This document shows positions 9,398 to 18,127 of a stretch of 21,490 nt of DNA, in pieces. The first letter of the stretch is position 1, and every line of letters begins with the position of its first letter. Source of the DNA: Chara braunii (taxonomy: Eukaryota; Streptophyta; Charophyceae; Charales; Characeae); contig BFEA01000078.1 of the NCBI GenBank assembly GCA_003427395.1, positions 3,462,880-3,484,369 of the forward strand. Reading direction: 5' to 3'. A model generated the notes under the pieces. That model ran no database searches. It saw only the letters and a program-made list of their open reading frames with translations, and had not been told where the DNA came from. Position numbers and translations under genes: made by a program.

Positions 9398-10095
9398 GGA
9401 CTTCAACTTTTTAAGACGTTTGGTGACCTGTCTTACGTTTCTAGAATTTTGTGTCATTACGTCGGATTTATGAACATTTTCGTAGTATAGTCATTTCTGA
9501 TTATTTTTAATTTTCACCAGTTTGAGAGACGAGTTTCGACACTTCCCAAGTTTTGTGGTCGAATGTCAGATTAGTTGAAATTTGCACACTGAAAAGTATT
9601 AACGAAAGCCACGAGTGTCGATCTTGGCTCATGGTTGGTTGTGCTTCGGATGCATCCGACCCAGAGAATAAGGATACTGTTACGACAACCAAACACAAGA
9701 GCGTCAAGGGGGAAACAGGATGCTGGGGGATTTTACAACACCTTATCTGCAAGCTGCAGATGTTCTTGTGTCCTTGAGACGTGCTGTTGTCATAGCTGGG
9801 GGAGACGTTTAAGGTTTCTCGATTTTCATTACGGGTTTCGAAGTTCTGCCTCAACCTCCTATCTCGGCTTGCATTGTGCACGGTTCAACATGGGAACCGC
9901 TAGTGAACGTTTTTCGAATAAACTTCTTTTGAAGATTTCAAGTTCGGACACTTTGGTGACGAGTCTTACGTTTTTAGAGTTCCGTTAGGATGTCGGATTT
10001 ATGAATGTTTTCATAGTATATGCTTTTTAAGAGAGACATCTCGACATTTTCAATTTTTTGTGTTAGAATGTCCGATTAGTTGAAATTTTCACGGA
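9176..10095. repeat. Direct duplication of an ORF end plus its 3' flank, offset 505-535 bp
   Basis: The block at about 9176-9593 recurs at about 9711-10095. GATGCGAGGGGATTTTAC (9184) matches GATGCTGGGGGATTTTAC (9719), an offset of 535 bp. Further along, GAATGTCAGATTAGTTGAAA (9561) matches GAATGTCCGATTAGTTGAAA (10067), an offset of about 505 bp, so indels occur within. The stretch between the copies holds the perfect palindrome TCGGATGCATCCGA at 9646-9659. Confidence 0.85.
9729..9932 (+). pseudogene. Truncated duplicate of the upstream unknown ORF
   Basis: Sixty-eight codons align without gaps to the end of the ORF at 9005-9397. The matches are DFT..Y, VLVSLRRAVVIAGGD (against VFFALRRAVLGAGCD), GFSIFITGFEVLPQPPI and GSTWEPLVNVFRINFF, ending at TGA 9930-9932. 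An in-frame TAA replaces the CAG codon of the other copy just before GFS. The 5' half is absent or unrecognisable. Confidence 0.72.
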
Positions 10096-11400
10096 AACCT
10101 TTTGGTTGATTGTGGACGGTCCGACATAGCCTTGCCAAATCTTTGGTTAATGGAAACTTTTGACGTAATTGTTACAAATTCACAATATTGGGACCAGATA
10201 ACTGTTATCAGTTTCTACGGCGTACTTCTCATTTGTCTCGACAATGGTTGTGTGGATGCTTATGTAGGCTGGGTGTCCCGCTTTGTTTTTAATTTTTCTT
10301 CGCTTTTCAATCTAGTTCTCATGAGTTGTCAATTGTCTTCAAAATCCAGTGAGATCTTTCAAAATAATTATAAGGTCCTTGGTCACTTCAACATCTGATA
10401 ATCTGTACACAGTTTGATTCGGATGTATCCTACGCATTCGTTTGAGCCTTCTCTAATGTCCAATCCTCAGATGATAACGTCTCTACATAATATGTTCCCC
10501 ACCACTTCACTCCGTACGATGCCCGTTTGTTTTGAGAAATGTTTGGTAAAGTGATAATTTACATGCAACCGCCATCTAGTTGAAATTTAAGACTGATGGT
10601 TACTAGAGTTCTTAAGGGATTCCCGAGGGTGCACTTTTGTTTGTTAACATACATCATTTGATCTCGGCAGGGACAGTGGCGGAGTGGTGGGCAGCATTGG
10701 GTAGGGATGTTACAAGTTCATGGTTGCGAGGTCTTACCCGGCAAGCGGCAAATGATAACATCTCTGCATAATGCTGCCCACCACTTCACTCTGTCCGATG
10801 CCCTTTTGTTTTAAGAAATGTCTGCTAAGCTATAATTGTTCTTAGAATGATAACATATTGGTTAATTTTCACTCGGAGGGTGATCCGGGCTATGTTCATA
10901 AGTTCATCCTTTGGTTAAGTGAACTTCAAGGATATTTAATGAATGACGCACGATTTATAACATAACGGATTTTCTCCATCCGAATAATGAAATATTTGAT
11001 TCGGATATATCCTAGTTTTATTATAAAACTAGCCAACTTGTGTATTATGGATTATATCGAAACATGTCACTCGGATGTATCCTACTCATCCTGCTTGTAT
11101 TCAATTAAACTTCAAAAATGAGCTATTTTTTTCACTCCCATGCACCCCTTAAAGCCTTAACGAAGACCTTTTTTGGGTCACTCATATACGTCCCTCACAA
11201 GGGGAAACCTTCGATATGCTACGTTCGTACTGACTGTCTGAATGTGTGCCAGTTTAGTTGAGGATTTATCCGTTGAACAAGGACTCTGATCCTTGTGTAT
11301 TAATGTATAATCAACATCTTCTTTCGTCAGCCCTGTATACCTTCCGAGTTTCTCAAACGACAAAAGTACTATTTAGAAAATAATATACTATTTTAATGAA
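9940..11400. repeat. AT-rich spacer with a 281-bp direct repeat and eroded palindromes
   Basis: No convincing gene is seen. About 90 bp at 10473 (GATAACGTCTCTACATAAT, then CCACCACTTCACTC and CGATGCCC) recurs at 10754, an offset of 281 bp. Single eroded palindromes of the form TCGGATRTATCCTA occur at 10419-10432, 11001-11014 and 11071-11084, each with the right arm altered the same way (CCTA instead of CCGA). The region is visibly richer in A and T than the DNA to the right. An open frame at 10102-10398 has no supporting feature. Confidence 0.75.
10677..10733 (+). other. Pol III A-box-like motif (weak SINE hint)
   Basis: TGGCGGAGTGG at 10677-10687 fits the tRNA A-box consensus TRGYNNARNGG. 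About 45 bp further on, GGTTGCGAGGTC (10722-10733) is only a poor B-box match. No cloverleaf can be folded convincingly, so this is at most a remnant of a tRNA-derived SINE, possibly coincidence. Confidence 0.2.
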
Positions 11401-11417
11401 TAACATGTTGCACCCGA

Positions 11418-11830
11418 GCTCGACACCCCCGCCCTTCAGAAGGGAAAAACACATCAAGTCACAGAAGCGGAAGCCAAACATCTCTGTAGTCCGGATCCCG
11501 GCGGACTTTTCCAACCCAGGGAGATGACCCAACCCTTGGACAAACGAAGGAAGAGAAAGCGGAAAATGAATATATGTAATCCAAGACGAATCCAACGAAA
11601 ACAACAATTCAAGAACCACGAAATGTAGAAGACGCATGACCTATCTAATTACAGAACCCCGTTTAGCCATGAGAGAGACAGATAATACTTCCGCGCAAGC
11701 CCCGCTGGGAAACAAAAGGAGCAGTGCGTTCGACCTCGACACCCCCGCCCTTCAGAAGGGAAAACCTCAACAAGCCACAAACGCGGAGGCCAAACATTTA
11801 TGAAGTCAGGATCCCGGTGGACTTTTCCCA
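11418..11830. repeat. Direct repeat, offset 316 bp, each copy ending in a GGATCC palindrome
   Basis: CGACACCCCCGCCCTTCAGA at 11421 recurs exactly at 11737. The similarity extends about 95 bp, through AAGCGGAAGCCAAACAT/AACGCGGAGGCCAAACAT, to a palindrome AGTCCGGATCCCGGCGGACT (11488-11507), matched at 11803-11824. A third palindrome half is at about 11878-11894. This is where the right-hand (GGATCC) palindrome family first appears. No gene is supported in 11400-12120. Confidence 0.85.
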
Positions 11831-12120
11831 ATTGAGGCACAAAAAGAGTAACCGCATTATGCAGCAGCCTTGGCAATGCGGATCCCGGTGGACTAAAACC
11901 ACCACTCATTCCGAAAAAGAAACACCACCCTTCCATCATGTGACGGGACGCTTCAACAAAAACACACATGTACTTCACACAGTGACCTGGCCCACTCACA
12001 GCATGGTCGTTCACATGTACTTGGAAGTTTGAAGGAGTGGTGGCTGAAGCATGCCGGCATCAAGAACTCCCCGCATCGACAGACACTGCGGTCACTAGCG
12101 CATAGACAGAGTGGCGTTTG

Positions 12121-13551
12121 TCACTGCTTACCAACTGGTTTGTCTCTCCGCTCCTTAATCGGCGAAGTTGGCACGGGCAAGGCCAACACATCGAGAGCTC
12201 GAGTGCCGGCGATAGTTTTTTTCAGGGATGTGACATCTTGTCGTCCCCCGATCTCGCCTTCTCCTCCGCTGGCGATGGTTGGCGGCAGCATCGGAGAGTT
12301 CGTCGGTGACAAAGCCACGAGAGATCCCCCGGAAGGTTTGACGTCGAGAGGGTCGTCGACACCAGGCATAGAGGACGGCTGCGCGGACATGTGGTGGTCG
12401 CCCAGGATGTCGTTGATAACTTCTTTGATGTCAATACGCACACTTGGTTTATTCAGGCTGACCGCAACACTAGCGTTGTTGACCCGTTGTTGGAGATCGA
12501 CGGCAGATGTCATTGCTTCGACCTCATAGTCATCACGTTCTGCCGAAAGGCTTGTGACCACCTGTGTCTCCATACCCCGTGTCGTGTCATCGTCGTCGTC
12601 GTCTTCCTCACGATGTTCTCCGTACAGCTGCCCGAATCCGTCAGACGACTCTCCAGATCTGTTATCGTCATCGCCGAACGTCCGTTCGTCGTTTCCAGTA
12701 TCGAGTTCATCTTTTTCCCCGTCATTCCCTCCTAGCAACGCAGCCAACTCCGTTTCTTCCCCTTCCTCTCCTTCCTCCCCTTCATCCTCTTCTTCCTCCC
12801 CTTCATCCCCTCCTTCCTCCAATTCCTCCCCTTGGTCTCCTTCCTCCCCTTCCTTCTCTTTGTCCATCACCCTGCCTTCTTCCCGTGCATGCAATCCAGC
12901 CACTTGGCCCGAACGCGTGTCGAATTCCGACGAATGCCCTTCCCGCTCGCCACACGCAGCCCCTCCCGCCGGCACGACAATCCCTCGTTGCCCCCCCTTT
13001 CCTGAAGAAGTTCAGATCCCGGCGAACTTCGCCGTCTCCCTGTCGCCGGGCCCTCCACACGTACCCTCTCGCTCCGACCGAAGCGGTTGGCGGTCCCCCG
13101 CAGGCGGCGCAGTCCCGTCCCTCACCGCACCGCTGTCCAGTTTGGGATCACGACCCGCCACCCCCGCTCCTGACAAGCTCTGCGCGTCCGTCCTCTTCGT
13201 CCGCTCGGCAAGCATTGAAGTTCGGATCCCGACGCACTTGAACGTTTCGACCGAGCCGACACGGAGAGCAACCAAGGCCGCCATCACCGAGCCGACGGAT
13301 GAAGTGGGCGCGTCCGCTGACTGTGCCCAGCTTGCCGGACCGGGACCGGTAGACTGCTGACGCCCGAAGGCCTCGCCCACCACCCCGCCGCTGCCTTCCG
13401 CTGTCGTGGTGTCGCCGTGAGACCCGCCCTCCGAACCAGGCGGGACTCCTTTGCCGCCACCAGCCTCGTCGCCCTCATTCTCCCCACAATCTGGTCCCCG
13501 GGACCCTATACTTACATGCGTCCCACTGGGAGGGGGGATTTTCCTGTCCAC
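12121..13551 (-). pseudogene. Acidic, low-complexity C-terminal tail with in-frame palindromes
   Basis: The frame continues from the C-terminal domain to TGA at 12121-12123, broken only by TGA at 13012-13014. The first part is Gly/Ser/Ala-rich. The middle (about 12880-12720) is a Glu/Gly/Asp tract, which produces the pyrimidine-rich plus strand. Another Asp-rich run (EEDDDDDDTTRG) lies near 12600-12575. Two 22-bp palindromes lie in frame, reading FKCVGIRTS (13218-13239) and AKFAGI followed by the TGA stop (13008-13029). Acidic tails of this kind are common in chromatin-associated proteins. No specific function can be given. Confidence 0.5.
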
Positions 13552-13599
13552 CCTTCCCTTCGAGGGGCTCGTATCGAGGTCGTAGTAGTCCTCCGTCAG

Positions 13600-14560
13600 C
13601 TACAACCAGCACTTGTCCTCAAGTTCGACGAACAATCGCCCGGCTGTGGAAATGACGGACACGTCTCCGGGTGCGAAAGAGTCATTCTCGGCCCTCACTT
13701 TCTGGAGGACCGCAATTCTAGCGACGTTGAGGAAGTCAGACTTCGACCCGCGAGGGAGGGGCACCCATCCTCCGTCCGGGACAGCGACGACCACGATCCA
13801 CTCACCCTTTTGAATCGCCGGCTGGATGACTCCTGGATGCCAAATCAAGTCATGGCCCCAGTTCGCCTCCGTGGAACGACTTTGAGGCTCAGGCAGAAAG
13901 TGAATGTTGGCATCCTTCCAAGACAGATGATCGGCCGGGATGTCAGACCCGAGACGCAGTGAGCGATGGCCGGAGGACAGAGCTTGCATTCTCTGCAGCA
14001 ACTTCATCGGGGTCGTGCCAGGCGCCGCTTTCGCCATCGGTGACACGAGGGATGTCGGGATTGTTGACGGACCTGCGAAGGACGACCCTGTTGTGTGCTG
14101 CCCGGGATGCGGGTCGTACTGCAGGTCGAGGCTTTCGGTGTCGCTGCCCTCCTCGTTCGCGGTCACGTCGAACTCGATGCCGGTGGTCTCCTCGTCTTCC
14201 GTGGAGATGAAGGAGGAGTAACTGCCGAACGTCAACTCCTCCGACTCCACGAAGTACAGGGACTGCAACCTCTCGAGGAAGGTCTTTGCATTCATGCGGG
14301 AGGCGTCGTAGTAGTTGTCGAGCAGCGTGAACATGTGATCCTTGCGGCGCACGTACTCGGCGTCAGTGTCTCTCTTGGACCGCGTTTGCAGGAACAAGAA
14401 GTCGTATATCTTGTTCCGCTTCCTCAGACTCAACTTGAACCACATGTACGTCTTGTTGTTCCACGCGCGAGGGCGAGACTCGTTGACGAACATGAACTCA
14501 CAAATGTGGGCACCCGAATTGACCTCGCTCTTGACGAGATCAATTGTAAATTGCAAGAGC
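13600..14560 (-). pseudogene. C-terminal domain following the methyltransferase-like block
   Basis: This runs in the same frame as the end of the methyltransferase-like block. After it come a charged helical stretch (RRKDHMFTLLDNYYDASRMN, ERLQSLYFVE), a Ser/Thr/Glu-rich linker, and a second globular part. That part contains DLIWHPGVIQPAIQKGEWIV, then VVAVPDGGWVPLPRGS, FLNVARIAVLQKVRAEND and DVSVISTAGRLFVELED. The short beta-rich pattern suggests a small barrel (SH3, Tudor or BAH-like), but I cannot name it. TAG at 13600-13602 stops the frame, and coding-like text continues directly beyond it (LTEDYYDLDTSP). Confidence 0.5.
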
Positions 14561-15520
14561 TCGGAGTTCCCTTCCATTGCCATGACGTGCCATCCTGCCT
14601 TCACCAGTTCCCACACGGATCGCGCGTGTGGCTTCCCGAGGAAGCATACACCCTCCCCCTTCTTGGTGACAGACTCGAGAAGATTAACGAATTGTGCGGG
14701 GTTGCGTTCCATGTCCCCGTACACACTGCCCCAACGCGTAGGCGAGACATGCGACCAATCGCAAGGGTTGAACGGGATGTCGGACACATCCGTTTGCGTA
14801 ACCTTCTGCGGCAGCCACACTGCAGCAGCGGCGGCAGGCGGCAGTTTCCCCTCGTAGACAACGGATGTGTTAGCACCAAATCGTCACCTTTGAAGAGTAT
14901 GTAAATCCGGTCGTCTTCCATGTACAAATTATTCCCGACGGGGAAGCTTTTCTTCTGTTGACTCTTCCTCACCCACTTCCCTTCCAACATCTTCACGAAA
15001 GAAAGGTGGTTCATGCTGGCCAGACACGAGAGGTTTTGTTGCCGCGGGACGAAAACGACGAGCGTCCAATGCGACGGACACCACGTCTGAAGCTGGGAAT
15101 CCGGAGTGTCGAACGCTTGCGGTTTCCACAACTTCAGGTCCACCGGTTCGTAGAGATCGAGGATGAACGTGTGACTCTTTGTGGCAACCACCGCCTCCTT
15201 CACCCCCGCACACCTTATGTTTGCCTCCAAGGGGTCGTTGCCGAATGGCACTATGGATGTCACGTCGCCCGTGTCTTTCCATTTTATGTGCACAATTCCT
15301 TCGGCAAGCGCGATCTCGCGACTCTTCAGTCTACTGCCAGTCAGAACGGAGGGGACCTTATTCCTCCAGTCGACGGACAACTTCTTGTGACCGGCCAACT
15401 TCTCCGTCGCCTCAATGGATTGGTCGTCGTCGCAGCCCATGTAAGGCGGGCAATCCTTGAACAACGAGGAGTCAGCGACGTATTTCCTGCTCCCGTCCCA
15501 CAACTCTGCATCCAAACCAT
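14560..15520 (-). pseudogene. Beta-class DNA methyltransferase-like domain segment
   Basis: The order fits a methyltransferase whose catalytic motif precedes the SAM motif. AFDTPDSQ (about 15116-15093) sits where the DPP[YW] motif would be. It is followed by HWTLVVFVPRQQNLSCLASM (strand after motif IV) and WVRKSQQ..FP..NNLYMEDDRIYILFKG (the usual W-x-K ... E-x-I-L-F-x-K-G stretch). After a frameshift near 14850 come NPAQFVNLLESVTKKGEGV and CFLGKPHARSVWELVKAGWH, then MAMEGNSELLQF (about 14646-14550). These parallel 'KP..LLE.LI...G..VLDPF.GSGTT..AA...GR..IG.E'. The catalytic and SAM motifs are altered (DTPD for DPPY, FLGKPHA for DPFxGSGT). It is therefore either a strongly diverged family or one that has lost catalysis. 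ParB–methyltransferase fusions are known in bacteria and phages. Confidence 0.45.
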
Positions 15521-15926
15521 GACTCTCAAACTGTTTGAAAATTGCGGACCTTTTTTTCAGGAACGGGCACCTCTGGCTCCAATCCGCGTCCGGCCTCTTC
15601 TCGTGCTTGAACTGGTAGTAGTTTCATTGACGCACCAGCACCCGGTCGCACTTCACGAAATGAACCATGTCCTAGTCGCTCCGCTTCCCGAGCTTCGCCA
15701 ACTTCGCGGAGCCGTCCTGGACCCAAACCACCTCGCAAGCGAGAACCTTCTTCAGGACGCGGCACGTCTTGTTGTCGGTCAGCGACTCCATCGCTTTCCA
15801 ACAATGTGCGTTTGGCTCAGGCACTTGCACGAACCATTTGCCCTCCTCTTTCTCATTTTTGCCTTTCTTTGTCGGCGGGTCCACAGGGACGTTGTACACG
15901 ACCTCTTTCCTGCCCGTCTTGTCATT

Positions 15927-16690
15927 CTAGACATAGGCAACCCCGGGCTTCACATTTTTTACCTTCTTCTTCCGCATGATCCACTTTGTGCCATCGTGGC
16001 CGAGCAATCTACCAGTCTCCCATTTATCGAAAAAGTTGACGGCCAATTTCCATACGTTCTCCCCTGCCATCGCCAACGGGAAATAGGAGCGAAGGGCAGT
16101 GCCTTGCTTCCTGATGGCGTCGTCGCCCTTCTGATCTGCCAGCGTCCACAAGTTATTGTGCAGCGTCATATTGAGCGCGACTTCACAGAATTCACGCCAC
16201 TTTCGGACCTGAGCCTGTTTTCCGCTCGGGTTTCCCATAATAGGACGCGGGCACCGGTCGCGCTTCCACTGCCACCTAATGTCTTTCATTGACGGCTTCA
16301 GCTATCTCGAGGGCGCCTTCAGGTCCTTCTTGTTGTCTTGGGAACTGACAAGGAAGTACCCTTCAAAGTCGTCGTCCGAAAAGTAGAGCATTCGTGCAGG
16401 CCACCGCTCGAAATTGTATTTCCTGGCCGCCTCGCTGCCGCGCAGCGACCTCGCTGCAGCCGCGTTGTGCTGCCCACACACCACGTAGTAGTAGTATTGC
16501 CCCACCAGCTCATCCCTCCATTCCTCCGGCCTCAGATGTTCTGCCTTGGTCCCCGGAGTCGGTTTATCAAGCCCGAGCGGTGCCAGCTTTAGGGTAAGCA
16601 AATCGTAAGACTGCGCTTTGTTTTCGAACGCCAACCGCATCGCTTCTTTGATCCCTTCCACGAGCACGGGATCCAGGGACCCGCTGGTTG
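15927..16690 (-). pseudogene. ParB-like domain segment
   Basis: After the frameshift the text runs LDPVLVEGIKEAMRL, KLAPLGLDKP, YYYYVVCGQHNAAAARSL (about 16490-16440), then ERWPARMLYFSDDDFEGYF and LVSSQDN. This order matches the ParB/Srx N-terminal fold: a helix that sets a 'preferred direction', a 'G..P' turn, a beta strand, a G-[EHQ]-x-R/N-x-x-A motif, a P-[VA]-x-[VM]-x-[FY] strand and a closing N-containing helix. The usual Arg of GERR/GHRR is Asn here. A helical region follows (MKDIRWQWKRD, KWREFCEVAL, GENVWKLAVNFFDKWETGRL). TAG codons at 16302 and 15927 interrupt it. The assignment rests on motif reading only. A structural search would test it. Confidence 0.42.
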
Positions 16691-17829
16691 TACAGGTCCT
16701 CCCACTCTCCGAGGTCGACGACATGCGCAGGGCTAACCTCCAACTCCCTCTTTGTTCGAACGCCGTCTTTGTACTCGAGGAAGTACCCGGCGTCGACGTC
16801 GATTGTAGGCCTTTCCGTCGGTGGAGAAGACGTTCCAGACGGAAGCTGCTTCTGTCTCGAAGCCGATCGTTTGGCAACCTGCCGGCCCTCCTCCCCCTCA
16901 GTCCCCTTTCGTTTCTCTCCCGCAGTCCTGGGGGCCTTGCTCTTCAGCTTCTTCGAAGAACTGACGAACTCGTCTGTGCGTTCCCCCCTCCTCTTTTGCC
17001 GAGTGCCTTGCGTGCCCAGGCCGCCCGCGGTCACCTCATCCACACTCTGGCCCTCGCTCGCCGCCAAGTCGACCTCGGAAAAGGCTGCCACCTTTCCTGT
17101 AGGTTCCACGCTCTCCCGTCGAACCGGATCTCCAATGTCGACCCCTAGAATAGACAACACCGACCGCAGCCCGTCCCTGAACGGCGCTGCAGGCCCCTTC
17201 TCCTCGCTGTCGTCGAACTGTCCCCGGCTCTCGCCGCGGTGCAGCTGAGTAGCCGGACCAGAACCCAGATCACCGCCCTCCGCCGCCGCCCCGCTTGACT
17301 CGCAACCGCTGTACGGCCTGAACGGCAACGAGAGCTCCAGGGACGGGCCGACGTCGCAGGGGACGTCGAGAACGATGTTCTTGTCCTCCAGCTTGTCGAA
17401 AAACTCACGCGCCAAAACAAAACCACCCACGAGAACGAGTTCTCTGTAGAACGGGGTGTCCACAACACCCGCTTCGAACCCCTCACACAATTCGAGGTCC
17501 AACAACACCCCTTTCGAATTGGCAACGACGTTGCCTTTGGAGCCATAAACCTTTTCCATACGGAAATCTTGCCGGCCCCCCTTCGCGTCCTCCCACCCCA
17601 AGACGGCCCCAAGCACTCGACCCCTTCTGCCGTCATCGACGAAGATGACAGGACCACATGGCTGCGCAGTGGGGTTGGAAGCGTCTCCACAGCACCAGTC
17701 GATGAACCATTTCGACTTCGAATGGTTCGACAATCCTTTTGTGGCAGTAGACGACCTCCTCGTGGAATCTTTTCCGGATGTCTTCTCGGAGTTCCCCGTT
17801 GCCTCCACCTCGCCCTTTGAAGAAGACAT
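16680..17829 (-). CDS. N-terminal segment of the fusion ORF: globular domain plus basic linker
   Basis: This segment is open as far as 18015 upstream, and into off-frame sequence below 16680. After a Ser/Lys-rich start, residues 30-160 or so from the ATG look globular (KWFIDWCCGD, GPVIFVDDGRRGRVLGAVLG, FRMEKVYGSKGN, YRELVLVGGFVLAREFFDKL). I do not recognise this fold. A long polar linker follows, with clustered basic residues (QKRRGERTD, SSKKLKSKAPR, GEKRKG, RQVAKRSASRQKQ) that would serve as nuclear localisation or DNA-contact sequence. The tail (YFLEYKDGVRTKRELEVSP, WEDLYNQ) leads into the ParB-like block. There a one-base slip in a GGG run near 16680 moves the frame. Confidence 0.55.
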
Positions 17830-18127
17830 CCTGTCTGCGAATGACAACCCAAATCGCACCACGCACCATGCAGTCAAGGTTTTGGAAAACACATTAGGAA
17901 CAGAACAGTCGTCGGCACACGGCAACGCAGGCTCTTGCGCAGCGAAATCCGCACGCAAAGACACCCCGGAACCCAACTTAGGAACGGCTAGAATGGGTAG
18001 TTCGCAGGGATCCAAATTTCAATAGTGCACGAGTCGGAGAGGCAGAGTGCTGGGAATCAAGCACCGTTTATGCGGCAGACGGCGCACCAGAAGAACGAAG
18101 AAAGACCAACGCATAGGGAAAATCGAA

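Larger units (their letters stand above)
12121..17829 (-). pseudogene. Decayed giant ORF: ParB-like / DNA-methyltransferase-like fusion
   Basis: On the minus strand one coding line can be followed for about 5.7 kb (about 1,900 codons) in three frame segments. These are 17829 to about 16680, about 16680 to about 14850, and about 14850 to 12121, separated by two single-base frameshifts. In-frame stops are TAG 16302-16304, TAG 15927-15929, TAG 15672-15674, TGA 15624-15626, TAG 13600-13602 and TGA 13012-13014. All other text is continuous, so the ORF was long and was lost recently. The order is N-terminal globular domain, basic linker, ParB-like block, spacer, beta-class methyltransferase-like block, C-terminal domain and acidic tail. 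The ATG at 17829 (MSSSKGEVE) is preferred over the one at 18015: 5 bp upstream is TTCGCAG, a plausible splice acceptor, and the extra 62 residues look random. The function, element-encoded DNA binding and modification, is inference. Confidence 0.62.

Noticed and set aside
10671-10750. tRNA gene at the A-box-like motif
   Set aside because: No acceptor stem pairing, anticodon arm or good B box could be drawn.
12554-13360. Ser/Pro-rich 268-codon plus-strand frame
   Set aside because: It is the complement of the Glu/Asp-rich tail on the minus strand; the Ser runs come from the same low-complexity tract.
14095-14904. 269-codon plus-strand frame
   Set aside because: Antisense shadow of the methyltransferase-like block, without recognisable features.
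14958-16292. 444-codon open frame on the plus strand
   Set aside because: It is antisense to the fusion ORF, whose minus-strand text is coherent across several stops. The antisense product is Leu/Val/Arg/His-rich with no motif, typical of a shadow frame in GC-rich DNA.
5953-16304. Alternative genetic code (TAR read as Gln)
   Set aside because: Some TAG/TAA stops fall where Gln would fit, but TGA stops and frameshifts also interrupt the same ORFs, and one TAG replaces a Lys codon in the paired copy. Ordinary decay explains all of them.
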